Shown in pieces: positions 41,390 to 55,254 of a stretch of DNA of 64,000 bases. Position numbers and translations under genes: made by a program. The notes beneath the pieces were generated by a model. That model saw only the letters and a program-made list of their open reading frames with translations, was not told the origin of the DNA and made no database searches. The DNA is taken from the NCBI GenBank assembly GCA_903900235.1, contig CAIUMH010000134.1:21866-85865 (forward strand), written 5' to 3'. How positions within the stretch are numbered: the stretch's first letter is position 1; each line of letters begins with the position of its first letter. This stretch comes from an uncultured Actinomycetes bacterium. GTDB taxonomy: Bacteria > Actinomycetota > Acidimicrobiia > Acidimicrobiales > RAAP-2.

Positions 41390-42859
41390 TCAGCCGCACC
41401 GCCCCAGATCAGGGGGGCCAGCCCGCAGGAACAGCGGCCGGAGTCCCGGGCTGAACATGGCGACCCCCATGGTGCGGGCCTCGAGGAACCCCCGGTTGTA
41501 GTGGTCGAAGGCATTGACGTAGCGGAACAGGCCGGCGGCCACGTACAGGTTCTCTCCGCAGGCCAGCTGCCATGGCGTCAGCCGTGGCGCGTTGACGATC
41601 AGGCGACCGGCGGCCTCTTGGTCCACATGCCATCGCTCCGCGGTCGACCAGGCCGGCACCAGCGAGGCGACGAAGATCGCCACGACGGCCAGCCCCACGG
41701 CCACGCGGGCCCCGAGCGCTCTCGCCGGGCGCGGACGCCCGTCGGGCGACCCCCAACGACGCGTGAGGTGAAGGACCACGCCGGCCCAGGCGATCCGCGC
41801 GGCGAACGCGTAGTACTGCGGGGTCCCGGAGGTGTAGTGGAGGCGACCGAGCGCGGTCATCAGCGCCACCGCCAGGCCGAAGGCGACCAGCGCCGCGGCG
41901 ACCGGCACCCGCGGCCCCTGCCGATGCTCGCGCCCTGCCGACACCAGCACCATGGCGCTGGCCACGAGGAGCGCGCCGCCGAGCACGAGGGGGGCGATCC
42001 CGCCCGTCCCCGGAGAGAACGGGACGAGCAGCCCGAGCACCCGGAAGAAGAAGGGGGCCAGCGCACCGGGGTGGGCGAGCGAGGACAGGAGCGAGCAGTC
42101 TCGATGGGGAGGGCAGAAGTGCATGCCCGCCGAGAGTCGGTACCCCAGGGCGTAGACGAGGGTCGTGGCGATGCCGATCCCGATGTAGGCGCCGCCGAGG
42201 CGCCGCCTCGTCGGCCCGGCCGGCTGCGACCACCACCAGGCGACCGCGCCGATCGGCCAGAGGACGAACCCCTGCACGGCGGCGAGGCAGGCGACCACCG
42301 CGCTGGCGCTCGCCGCGGCCATGGCCCAGCGCGGCGAGAGGGTGGGGACCGCCAGCACGGCGAGGAGGGCCGCCAGGCCGGCGAGCGCGTAGACCCAGCC
42401 GGCGCAGGAGAACCACAGCAGGGTGACGACGTCGGTCAGGGAGAACCACGCCAGGCCGAAGAGCACCACCCACCCGACGGCCAGCCGACGCCCAGTGCTC
42501 CAGCAGGCGGCGGCGAGGATGGCGGCCCCGGCGGCGGCGTCAACGACGGCCGTGAGCGTGGCGAGCAGCCGGAAGCTGAACAGCCCCATCTTGGTGAGGA
42601 CGACGACCACCAGGCGGGGCAGGAGGAGGCGGCTCTCGACGTTCTGGCTCCAGAGCGCGGTGAGCGAGAGGTGGTGCTCGGCGCGCCACGCCGTGTGGAC
42701 GAAGATCCAGTCGTCGAAGACCGGGACGTCCATGGTGGCGTGCCAGACGAAGGCGATGACGCAGAGCGACATCGCCCCGTAGGCCAGCGCGGCGAGCCGT
42801 GGTCCCACCGCCTCCGCCGTCCGATGGCCCGGACGGGCGCCCCCTTCGGTCAGCGCCAT
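41390..42859 (-). CDS. GT-C-like polytopic membrane protein
   Basis: TMDVPVFDDWIFVHTAWRAEHHLSLTALWSQNVESRLLLPRLVVV: acidic DD in predicted loop 1 followed by many TM helices. Confidence 0.6.
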   Translation of the reverse strand: MALTEGGARPGHRTAEAVGPRLAALAYGAMSLCVIAFVWHATMDVPVFDDWIFVHTAWRAEHHLSLTALWSQNVESRLLLPRLVVVVLTKMGLFSFRLLATLTAVVDAAAGAAILAAACWSTGRRLAVGWVVLFGLAWFSLTDVVTLLWFSCAGWVYALAGLAALLAVLAVPTLSPRWAMAAASASAVVACLAAVQGFVLWPIGAVAWWWSQPAGPTRRRLGGAYIGIGIATTLVYALGYRLSAGMHFCPPHRDCSLLSSLAHPGALAPFFFRVLGLLVPFSPGTGGIAPLVLGGALLVASAMVLVSAGREHRQGPRVPVAAALVAFGLAVALMTALGRLHYTSGTPQYYAFAARIAWAGVVLHLTRRWGSPDGRPRPARALGARVAVGLAVVAIFVASLVPAWSTAERWHVDQEAAGRLIVNAPRLTPWQLACGENLYVAAGLFRYVNAFDHYNRGFLEARTMGVAMFSPGLRPLFLRAGPPDLGRCG

Positions 42860-42921
42860 AGAACACGGACCTTACAGTGGGCGCCCGCCGCCCTCCACGA
42901 TGGCATGGGTAGCCTTGGGCG

Positions 42922-45186
42922 ATGCCTGCTCGCTCGACCTCCATGGTCGGCGCGCTGGCCGGCCTGGCGATGGTGCTGGCCACCACGACCGGCGCCGGCG
43001 CGCTGCCCACAGGGGGCGGCTCGACCCTCACCAACCGGGGCGACGACGCTCGGACGGGCTGGTACCCGTCCGCCAGAGCGCCCTCGCCGAGCACCGTCTC
43101 GTCGAGCGGCTTCGGCCAGCGCTTCTCGGTCCACCTCGACGGGAACCTCCTCGCCCAGCCGATCGAGGACCAGGGGGTGCTCATTGCCGCCACCGAGGGC
43201 GACCAGATCAGTGGCGTCGATCCCACCACCGGGGCCGTCCGCTGGCAGCGCACCGTGGGGGTGCCGGTCCCCTCGTCGGTGCTGGACTGCCCTGACATCT
43301 CGCCGCAGGTCGGCATCACCGGCACGCCGACCGTCGACCCGGTGACCGGCGTCGCGTACCTCGTGGCCGACACCCTGGTCGGCGGCGTCCCGCAGTTCCA
43401 GGTCCATGGCATCGATCCGACGACGGGCCTCGACGTGGCGGGGTTCCCCGTCACCCTCCAGGGCCGGGCAGCGAACCACCCCGCGGTGCGCTTCTCGGCC
43501 GCACAGCAGTACCAGCGCCCCGGACTCCTGCTGCTCGACGGCGTGGTCTACGCCGCCTTCGGCTCCCACTGCGACGCCGCGCCGTGGAACGGCTGGATCG
43601 TCGGCGTCACCACCGCTGGCCGGCAGACCACCCTGTGGGCGACGCAGTCGCGCAGAGCCGGTGGCGGGATCTGGCAGTCGGGGCTGGGGCTCTCGAGCGA
43701 CGGTCCGGGATCGATCTACGCGTCGGTCGGCAACGGCACGCCCCCGCTGGCGACCTTCCGCTCGACGGCCAGCTTCGGCGAGTCGATCGTCCACCTTCAG
43801 GTGAAGGCGAACGGCGCGCTCCAGGCCACCGCCGACTTCTCCCCCTCCAGCCGCACCAAGCAGTCGAAGCTCGACTACGACGTCGGGGCCGGCGGCGTGG
43901 TCGTCCTGCCCGACACGATGGGCTCGACGAGCACCCCGCACCTCGCGCTCGCCGTCTCGAAGAGCGGGGACCTCTACCTCCTCGACCGACGGCACCTCGG
44001 AGGGGTCGACCAGGGGCCGTTGGGATCAGACGGCATCGTCGACGCGCTCACCCTCCCGGGGCGGCTCTTCGCCTCCCCAGCCGTCGTCCCCGGGACGCCG
44101 AACCTCGCCGTCGTCGAGGGATCCATGGGGCACTACGGCTACGTGGCCCACGAGGCGTCCGCGCAGCCCCTCTATGGGATTTCGATTTCGTCCGCCGGTG
44201 GGGTGAGCCGACTCTCGACCACCGCGGCGACGGCACCGATCTTCGGGTTCGGCTCGGGCTCTCCCGTGGTGTCGTCGGCTCCCGGCGACCCGTCGACGGG
44301 CATCGTGTGGGTGGAGCGCTGCGCCGTCACCGCGGTGCCCTGCTCAACCGCCTCGCTCGACGCCTTCGCGGTAGGCCCAGCCGGCGGCACCCTCGCCGAG
44401 CTCAACAGCTGGCCGCTGCCCGCCGGCTCGAAGTTCGCCACGCCACTGATCACCGACGGCGAGGTCGTGGTCGGGGCCGGCAGCTGGCTCGTCGCCTTCG
44501 GCGCCCTGCCCTCCTCGACGGTAGCCGGCTCGTTCGCCGCGCCGGGAGGCCTCATCGCCGGCACGGTGGCGTCCGGAGCGCTGACCATCACCGCCACGCG
44601 ACCGGTGACGCTGCAGTCTGTGAGCAGCTCCTCGGCCGAGTTCGTACCGTCGGCGGCCACCGTCGCCGCGCTCGCCGACACGACAGCGACCTCGTTCACC
44701 ATCCCCGTCGCCGTGTCCCCCGGCCAGACGGCCGGAGAGCTCACCGCCGCCATCACGGTGACGACGTCGGACGGGTCCGTCGTGGTACCCGTGGCCGCCA
44801 CCAGCACCGCACCGGGCCCGCTCCTGCTCAACGCGACGCCGTCCGAGGTCCTCTACGACTACGGCACCTGCACCATGGTCGAGTTCGGCGGCCTGGCGGT
44901 GGGGACGTCCGCGACCCGCTCCCTACCCCTGAGCAACGTCGGGGCGAGCCCCCTGGTGATCACCGGGCTGTCAGGGGTGCGAGGCCCGTTCTCGGTTCAC
45001 CTCCCGGGCCTGGTCGGCACCACGATCGCTCCGGGCGCCACACTCCAGCTGCCGATCACCGCCACGGGCGGCGGCGCGGGCCTGCGCACCGTCGAGATCG
45101 TCATCACGACGAACGACCGGCCGCTCCACGCGCTCTTGACGATGTCCTCCCGGCGAACCGGACCACGGCCGCACCCCGGCACCTGA
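42922..45186 (+). CDS. Secreted PQQ-like beta-propeller protein with C-terminal choice-of-anchor D/ASH-like domain
   Basis: Signal peptide-like MPARSTSMVGALAGLAMVLATTTGAGALP; ILIAATEGDQ-type repeats (VLIAATEGDQISGVDPTTGAVRWQRTVG, GTPTVDPVTGVAYLVADT); C-terminal FGGLAVGTSATRSLPLSNVGASPLVITGLSGVRGPFSV. Confidence 0.7.
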   Translation: MPARSTSMVGALAGLAMVLATTTGAGALPTGGGSTLTNRGDDARTGWYPSARAPSPSTVSSSGFGQRFSVHLDGNLLAQPIEDQGVLIAATEGDQISGVDPTTGAVRWQRTVGVPVPSSVLDCPDISPQVGITGTPTVDPVTGVAYLVADTLVGGVPQFQVHGIDPTTGLDVAGFPVTLQGRAANHPAVRFSAAQQYQRPGLLLLDGVVYAAFGSHCDAAPWNGWIVGVTTAGRQTTLWATQSRRAGGGIWQSGLGLSSDGPGSIYASVGNGTPPLATFRSTASFGESIVHLQVKANGALQATADFSPSSRTKQSKLDYDVGAGGVVVLPDTMGSTSTPHLALAVSKSGDLYLLDRRHLGGVDQGPLGSDGIVDALTLPGRLFASPAVVPGTPNLAVVEGSMGHYGYVAHEASAQPLYGISISSAGGVSRLSTTAATAPIFGFGSGSPVVSSAPGDPSTGIVWVERCAVTAVPCSTASLDAFAVGPAGGTLAELNSWPLPAGSKFATPLITDGEVVVGAGSWLVAFGALPSSTVAGSFAAPGGLIAGTVASGALTITATRPVTLQSVSSSSAEFVPSAATVAALADTTATSFTIPVAVSPGQTAGELTAAITVTTSDGSVVVPVAATSTAPGPLLLNATPSEVLYDYGTCTMVEFGGLAVGTSATRSLPLSNVGASPLVITGLSGVRGPFSVHLPGLVGTTIAPGATLQLPITATGGGAGLRTVEIVITTNDRPLHALLTMSSRRTGPRPHPGT

Positions 45187-45211
45187 CCGGTGGAGTTGCC
45201 GACCAGCGCGG

Positions 45212-47701
<2,490 letters not shown>

Positions 47702-47755
47702 CGTGGTTCCTCTCGTTGCGTCTCGTTCTGCGTCGGTCCGTCGCCGGTCTGGTGC

Positions 47756-48148
47756 TCAGCGCCCTCGCCGCACGGTCCCGCGATAGAGCGACATCGACTG
47801 GTTCAGCGGGACGATCTCTCGGCGCATGCTGCGACGCAGCTCCTCGATCGCCCGGCGGTGCTCGTCGCGCAGCGCTGCGACCTGGCGTCGAAGCTCGTCG
47901 GCCTCGAGTTCAAGGGCCAAGACCCGTCGGACCCCTTCGAGGTTGAGACCCTCGCTGGTGAGCTCCTGGATCCGGCGGAGTCGATCGAGGTCGTGCTCGG
48001 AGAACCGCCGAGACCCTCCCGCCGTCCGAGTCGGATCGAGCAGGCCCGACCGCTCATAGTTCCGGAGCGTCTGCGGGTGGACTCCCGCCAGCTCGGCCGC
48101 CACCGAGATCACGTAGACCGCCCTACTGGCATCCTTGGCGGGACTCAT
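47756..48148 (-). CDS. hspR: HspR-type MerR-family heat-shock repressor
   Basis: YVISVAAELAGVHPQTLRNYERSGLLDPTRTAGGSRRFSEHDLDRLRRIQELTSEGLNLEGVRRVL, encoded immediately after dnaJ. Confidence 0.93.
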   Translation of the reverse strand: MSPAKDASRAVYVISVAAELAGVHPQTLRNYERSGLLDPTRTAGGSRRFSEHDLDRLRRIQELTSEGLNLEGVRRVLALELEADELRRQVAALRDEHRRAIEELRRSMRREIVPLNQSMSLYRGTVRRGR

Positions 48149-49284
48149 GCCGTCACATCCTCAGCCGCTGCCTCGTCGAGGACGACCGGGTCGAGCACCA
48201 GGCGAAGCGCCTCGACAGCGCTCCGCTGCTCATCAGTCAGCGTCCGAGGGACGAGGACCTCGATCTTGACGAGCAGGTCACCGGCCGGATGCGCCTTCTT
48301 TCCTGTCCCCTCGGGGACGCCGCGTCCGCGCACCCGCAACGTCGTGCCCGAAGCGGTCCCGGTCGGGACCTTGAGCGTGACCGGGCCGTCGAGGGTGTCG
48401 ACTGTGACCGTCGATCCGAGGACGGCATCGGGGTAGCTGATCGACGCCGTGGTGGTCAGGTTTCGTCCCTTGCGACCGAAGCGGAGGTCGACACCGACAT
48501 GCACAACGACATAGAGGTCACCGGGCGGTGCTGTGGCCTGACCCGCAGCGCCTCGACCCTTGACTCGGATCCGCTGGCCGTCCTCGACTCCGGAGGGGAT
48601 GCGGACCTTGACCGAGCGGGTCGAGGCCTCGCGCCCGGTGCCGTGACAAGAGCCACAGGGCGTCTCGACCACCTGGCCTCGTCCTCGACAGACCGGGCAC
48701 GGCTGCGAGAGCGAGAACATGCCTTGGTCGTCGTCGACTGATCCCGATCCTCCGCAACGACCGCACGTGGAGACCTGTGTGCCCGGCGCGGCACCGCTGC
48801 CACGACACGTCGAACAGGCCACATCGGAGGGGATGTTGACACTGGTGGTGATGCCGCGGATGGCATCGGCGAACGAGAGATGCAGACCCGCCTCGAGGTC
48901 GGCACCTCGGCGCGGCGCCTGCTGGCGACGACCGCGACCGCGACCGAAGAGGCCACCGAGAAGGTCACCGAGGTCACCGACATCGCCGGTGCGAAAGGTG
49001 CTGGGGTCAAAGCCCGTCGGACCGCCAGCGAAGCCTCCAGGCCCGCCGGCCATCGGACCCATGCGGCGGACCTCGTCATACTCCTTGCGCCGGTCGGCAT
49101 CCCCAAGGACGTCGTAGGCGGCTGACACCTCCTTGAAGCGCTCCTCGCCGCCGGGGTTGGTGTCCGGGTGCAACTCCTTGGCCAGCTTGCGATAGGCGCG
49201 TGTGATCTCCTTGTCAGTGGCGGACTCCGCCACACCGAGGACCTTGTAGTAGTCCTTCTCGAACCACTCGCGCTGCGCCGCCAT
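48145..49284 (-). CDS. dnaJ: Chaperone DnaJ
   Basis: DYYKVLGVAESATDKEITRAYRKLAKELHPDTNPGGEERFKEVSAAYDVLGD; zinc-finger CSTCRGSG, CGRCGGSG, CPVCRGRG, CGSCHGTG. Confidence 0.95.
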   Translation of the reverse strand: MAAQREWFEKDYYKVLGVAESATDKEITRAYRKLAKELHPDTNPGGEERFKEVSAAYDVLGDADRRKEYDEVRRMGPMAGGPGGFAGGPTGFDPSTFRTGDVGDLGDLLGGLFGRGRGRRQQAPRRGADLEAGLHLSFADAIRGITTSVNIPSDVACSTCRGSGAAPGTQVSTCGRCGGSGSVDDDQGMFSLSQPCPVCRGRGQVVETPCGSCHGTGREASTRSVKVRIPSGVEDGQRIRVKGRGAAGQATAPPGDLYVVVHVGVDLRFGRKGRNLTTTASISYPDAVLGSTVTVDTLDGPVTLKVPTGTASGTTLRVRGRGVPEGTGKKAHPAGDLLVKIEVLVPRTLTDEQRSAVEALRLVLDPVVLDEAAAEDVTA

Positions 49285-49288
49285 TGGA

Positions 49289-49843
49289 CTATCCCCTCAC
49301 GCGGACCATGGCCGCGCGCAGGGTGGCCCCACGGAAGATGTAGCCAGCTCGGAGCACCTCATCGACGACCGGTCCCTCGCCCTCGTCGGCTTCGACATGC
49401 ATGACCGCCTCATGGACTTCAGGATTGAACGGCTCACCCGCCCCGGGCACGGGCTCAAGGCCGAGTTTGTTCAGGGTGTCGATCAGGATCGAGCGCGCGC
49501 TGGTCAGCGCCGCCGCCTCAGCAGAGACCTCTCCCTCGATGGATAGGTGACTGGCTGCGAGGTCGAACGTGTCGACCACGGGAAGCAACTGCTCGACGAC
49601 GGCGGCCACCCGGCGATCCGCTGATTGCTCCGCTTGAGCCGCCGAGCGCTTGCGGAAGTTCTCGAAATCCGCCTGGAGGCGCTGGGCCAGCTGGCGGAAT
49701 TCATCACGCTCGGCGAGGGCCTGGCTGAGCTCGTCGAGGTCCTCCTCGACGGGCTCAGCCAGCTCGGCCTCGCTGATGATCTCCTCGGCGTCGGCCACGA
49801 CCTGCTCGGCCGCGCTCTGCTCGTCGTGGATCTCGTCGCTCAC
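49289..49843 (-). CDS. grpE: Nucleotide exchange factor GrpE
   Basis: Acidic N-terminus, [62 protein letters not shown]. Confidence 0.93.
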   Translation of the reverse strand: MSDEIHDEQSAAEQVVADAEEIISEAELAEPVEEDLDELSQALAERDEFRQLAQRLQADFENFRKRSAAQAEQSADRRVAAVVEQLLPVVDTFDLAASHLSIEGEVSAEAAALTSARSILIDTLNKLGLEPVPGAGEPFNPEVHEAVMHVEADEGEGPVVDEVLRAGYIFRGATLRAAMVRVRG

Positions 49844-51660
49844 GACTCGTCGACGATCTCTGCGTCAACGACCTCATCATCATTGACCTCGCCACCGGCG
49901 CTCTGCGCTCCGGTATCGGTCTGGGCGCTGGCGTCATAGAGCTTCTGCGACAGGGTCTGCGACGCCGTCATCAAGGTCTCGGTGCCCGTCTTGATGGCCT
50001 CGAGGTCCTCTCCGGCGAGCTTCTCCTTCAGCTCAGCGATGGCCGAGACAGCCTCCGCCTTGTCGGCGTCGTCGAGCTTGTCGCCCTGCTCGTTGAGAAC
50101 CTTTTCGGTCTGGTAGACCAGCGTGTCGGCGGTATTGCGCACCTCGACCTCCTCCTTGCGGCGACGGTCATCCTCTGCATGGCTCTCGGCGTCCTTGATC
50201 ATCTGGTTGATGGCGTCCTTATCGAGGGACGACTGGCCAGTGATGGTCATGGACTGCTTCTTGCCGGTCGCCCGGTCCTCGGCCGACACGTGAACGATGC
50301 CATTGGCGTCGATGTCGAAGACGACCTCGATCTGGGGCACCCCACGAGGGGCCGGCGGGATGTCGACGAGCTGGAACTTGCCGAGCGTCTTGTTGTACAT
50401 CGCCATCTCGCGCTCGCCCTGCAGAACGTGGACCTCCACCGACGGCTGATTGTCATCGGCGGTGGTGAACACCTCGGACCGCTTGGTCGGAATGGTCGTG
50501 TTGCGCTCGATCAGGCGGTGCATCACGCCACCCTTCGTCTCGATGCCGAGACTCAGGGGGGTCACGTCGAGGAGCAGGATGTCCTTGACGTCACCCTTGA
50601 GCACACCAGCCTGGACGGCGGCGCCGATGGCCACCACCTCGTCAGGGTTGACGCCCTTGTGGGGCTCACGTCCCGTCATGCTCTCGACAAGGTCCTGGAC
50701 GGCGGGGATCCGAGTGGAACCGCCGACCATGATCACGTGGTCGATCTCCTTGGTGGTGAGTCCAGCATCCTTGATGGCCGCTTCGAACGGGATGCGGCAG
50801 CGCTCGACGAGGTCGTGGGTGATCTCATTGAACTTGGCCCGGCTCAGCGTCAGGTCGAGATGCTTGGGGCCCTCGGCGGTGGCGGTGATGAACGGAAGGT
50901 TGATCTGCGTCTCCTGGGTAGAGGACAGCTCGATCTTGGCCTTCTCGCCGGCCTCCTTGAGGCGCTGCACGGCCATCTTGTCGGCGGCGAGGTCCACGCC
51001 CTCGGTGTCCTTGAAGGACTTGACCATCCATTCGATGACGGCCTCGTCCCAGTCGTCACCACCGAGGCTGGTGTCACCGCTGGTCGACTTGACCTCGAAG
51101 ACGCCATCGGCGATCTCGAGGACCGACACGTCGAAGGTGCCGCCTCCGAGGTCGAAGACGAGGATGGTCTGCTCCGGGGCGTCCTTCTCGAGCCCATAGG
51201 CCAGGGCGGCCGCTGTGGGCTCATTGATGATGCGGAGCACCTCGAGGCCGGCGATGGCTCCCGCCTCCTGGGTGGCCGTCCGCTGCGCGTCGTCGAAGTA
51301 CGCCGGAACCGTGATGACCGCCTGGGTCACGGTGTCGCCGAGGTAGGCCTCAGCATCGCGCTTGAGCTTCATCAGGATCCGGGCCGAGATCTCCTGGGAG
51401 GTATAGGCCTTGCCGTCGATGTCCATCGTCCAGCTGGTGCCCATGTGACGCTTGACCGAGCGGATGGTGCGGTCCGGGTTCGTGATCGCCTGACGCTTGG
51501 CCACCTCGCCGACGAGCACTTCACCCGTCTTCGAGAAGCCGACCACCGATGGGGTGGTCCGAGCGCCCTCGGCGTTCGGGATGACGACGGGCTCGCCCGC
51601 CTCAAGGACCGAGACCACCGAGTTGGTGGTCCCGAGGTCGATTCCCACAGCCTTCGCCAT
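49840..51660 (-). CDS. dnaK: Chaperone DnaK (Hsp70)
   Basis: [69 protein letters not shown]. Confidence 0.97.
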   Translation of the reverse strand: MAKAVGIDLGTTNSVVSVLEAGEPVVIPNAEGARTTPSVVGFSKTGEVLVGEVAKRQAITNPDRTIRSVKRHMGTSWTMDIDGKAYTSQEISARILMKLKRDAEAYLGDTVTQAVITVPAYFDDAQRTATQEAGAIAGLEVLRIINEPTAAALAYGLEKDAPEQTILVFDLGGGTFDVSVLEIADGVFEVKSTSGDTSLGGDDWDEAVIEWMVKSFKDTEGVDLAADKMAVQRLKEAGEKAKIELSSTQETQINLPFITATAEGPKHLDLTLSRAKFNEITHDLVERCRIPFEAAIKDAGLTTKEIDHVIMVGGSTRIPAVQDLVESMTGREPHKGVNPDEVVAIGAAVQAGVLKGDVKDILLLDVTPLSLGIETKGGVMHRLIERNTTIPTKRSEVFTTADDNQPSVEVHVLQGEREMAMYNKTLGKFQLVDIPPAPRGVPQIEVVFDIDANGIVHVSAEDRATGKKQSMTITGQSSLDKDAINQMIKDAESHAEDDRRRKEEVEVRNTADTLVYQTEKVLNEQGDKLDDADKAEAVSAIAELKEKLAGEDLEAIKTGTETLMTASQTLSQKLYDASAQTDTGAQSAGGEVNDDEVVDAEIVDES

Positions 51661-51752
51661 GATGGTTCCTTCTTTCGTTGGTTGCTTAAACGGTGAACTC
51701 CCGGTGCCGCTCGGCTCCGGTTGATAGGACTACTGTAGCATAGTTGATACCT

Positions 51753-51786
51753 AACTTGTTAAGTTTTCTTATGCTCAAGATAAGAA
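51753..51786. promoter_or_regulatory. Two abutting palindromes in the dnaK/gpmA divergent intergenic region (HspR/HAIR-like operator candidate)
   Basis: 51766..51786 TTCTTAT-GCTCAAG-ATAAGAA (perfect 7-7-7 inverted repeat) and 51753..51765 AACTT-GTT-AAGTT. The spacer read in dnaK sense is CTTGAGC, 6/7 of the HAIR half-site CTTGAGT. Confidence 0.5.
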
Positions 51787-51832
51787 TCTCTACGATCAGT
51801 CCCGGCTCCTCGGGTTGGCTACGATCTGAGAC

Positions 51833-52585
51833 ATGCCAGAGCTGATCCTCCTGCGACACGGGCAGTCCGAGTGGAACGCCCTCAACCTCTTCACCGGCTG
51901 GGAGGACGTGGAGCTGACGGACCTCGGCCGAGCCGAGGCTGCCGAAGCAGGCCGACTGCTGGCCGATGGCGGCGTCGACGTGCGGATCCTCCACACCTCG
52001 CTACTGTCGCGAGCCATCTTGACGGCCGACCTGGCGCTCGAGGCCATGGGGCGACTGTGGCTGCCGGTCAACCGATCCTGGCGGCTCAACGAGCGACACT
52101 ACGGCGACCTCCAGGGCCGTAACAAAAAGGAGACTGCGGAGAAGTACGGCACTGAGCAGGTCAAGATCTGGCGTCGTAGCTACGCCACCCCACCTCCGGC
52201 GCTGCCCGATGGTGACCACCGACGCTCAGACGGTGACCCCCGCTACCGCGACGTGGCGACGAGCGATCTGCCGGCAGCCGAGTGCCTTGCTGACGTCGTC
52301 GTCCGCACGCTCCCCTACTTCGAGTCCGCCATCGTCCCTGATCTGCACGCAGAGGCAGCGAAGGGTGGGGCCGTGCTGGTGGTCGCTCACGGCAACTCTC
52401 TGCGCGCCCTGCGCAAGCACCTTGACGGGATCTCTGACGAGGACATCACCGAGCTCGAGATCCCCACTGGCATCCCGTTCCGCTACGAGTTGGCCGACGA
52501 CCTGTCGGTGAGGAGCTCGGGCTACCTCGGCGACGCCGACGCGGCTGCTCGAGCTGCCGACGCGGTCGCCAAGCAGGCTGGCTGA
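51833..52585 (+). CDS. gpmA: 2,3-bisphosphoglycerate-dependent phosphoglycerate mutase
   Basis: [68 protein letters not shown]. Confidence 0.95.
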   Translation: MPELILLRHGQSEWNALNLFTGWEDVELTDLGRAEAAEAGRLLADGGVDVRILHTSLLSRAILTADLALEAMGRLWLPVNRSWRLNERHYGDLQGRNKKETAEKYGTEQVKIWRRSYATPPPALPDGDHRRSDGDPRYRDVATSDLPAAECLADVVVRTLPYFESAIVPDLHAEAAKGGAVLVVAHGNSLRALRKHLDGISDEDITELEIPTGIPFRYELADDLSVRSSGYLGDADAAARAADAVAKQAG

Positions 52586-52783
52586 CCGAAGGACCCCGGC
52601 GCATGCCGGTGGGGTCACGAACAGTCGTCGCTCAGCGATGGCCCTCATCCCGAATCTGCCACGCACCGGGCCGACTTCGGACGCCCAACGAGCGCCGAAC
52701 GCACCGCTGACCACCTCGACCCCAAGGTCCAACCACGACGCGTGGGGAGACGTCCAGAGGAGGGCATCACCCCAGGGCGCGAC

Positions 52784-52811
52784 GGTCCCCCGGCCCAGGG
52801 ACCGGGGGACC
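52784..52811. terminator. Bidirectional hairpin terminator candidate between gpmA and glnK
   Basis: GGTCCCCCGG-CCCAGGGA-CCGGGGGACC, perfect 10-bp stem between convergent gene ends; no U-tract. Confidence 0.7.
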
Positions 52812-52832
52812 GCCACACGCCGGAGAGGCGAG

Positions 52833-54642
<1,810 letters not shown>

Positions 54643-54671
54643 GAGTACTTCTCCTCTCCTATTCAGAGCGG

Positions 54672-54692
54672 GGACGGGGCATCGCCCCGTCC
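54672..54692. promoter_or_regulatory. Hairpin in the amtB 5' region
   Basis: GGACGGGGC-ATC-GCCCCGTCC, perfect 9-bp stem, 30 nt upstream of the amtB start on the minus strand. Confidence 0.45.
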
Positions 54693-54791
54693 GCCACTGA
54701 GCGTGACTCCAGTATGAGAGGCCAGGATTTCGCCACTGTTCCGCCGTTGTTACGAGCGCGTGAACAAGGCCGGCCCGGTAGCATCAAGGAC

Positions 54792-55211
54792 ATGGCAAGC
54801 CTCAGCGACCGCGACCTCTCCTCCATCTGGCTCTTCTCGGAGTGCACCGCCAAGGAGCGCAAGACCATCACCCGGGCTCTCGACGAAGTGGTCGTCGAGC
54901 CCGGCCGCGTGCTCGTCGAGGAGGGCACACTGGGCAAGGAGTTCTACTTGATCGTCTCGGGGACCGCCTCGGTGCGGCGCAAGAACCGCAAGGTCGCCAG
55001 CCTCGTCGCCGGCCAGCACTTCGGCGAGCTCGCCCTGCTCGACCGCCACCCGCGCAACGCCACCGTCGTTTCCGAGACACAGATGAACCTCCTCGTGCTC
55101 GGTCAGCGCGAGTTCAACGGACTGCTTGAGACCACCCCCTCGCTCGCTCGCAAGCTGATGTCGGCCATGGCCGCCCGTCTGCGCGAGCAGGACCGCAAGT
55201 CGTTCCAGTAG
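54792..55211 (+). CDS. Cyclic nucleotide-binding domain protein (stand-alone)
   Basis: VVEPGRVLVEEGTLGKEFYLIVSGTASVRRKNRKVASLVAGQHFGELALLDRHPRNATVVSETQMNLLVLGQREFNGLL; no HTH domain. Confidence 0.85.
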   Translation: MASLSDRDLSSIWLFSECTAKERKTITRALDEVVVEPGRVLVEEGTLGKEFYLIVSGTASVRRKNRKVASLVAGQHFGELALLDRHPRNATVVSETQMNLLVLGQREFNGLLETTPSLARKLMSAMAARLREQDRKSFQ

Positions 55212-55254
55212 CCCCGCTCCCTTCGGCGAAAGCCACCGGGGACCAGTCGATGGC

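Noticed and set aside
50179-51696. 505-aa plus-strand ORF
   Set aside because: Antisense to dnaK; mirror-frame artefact.
51661-51832. Canonical HAIR (CTTGAGT-N7-ACTCAAG) or CIRCE element upstream of dnaK
   Set aside because: Neither consensus is present with correct spacing; only a single 6/7 half-site inside a different palindrome, reported separately.
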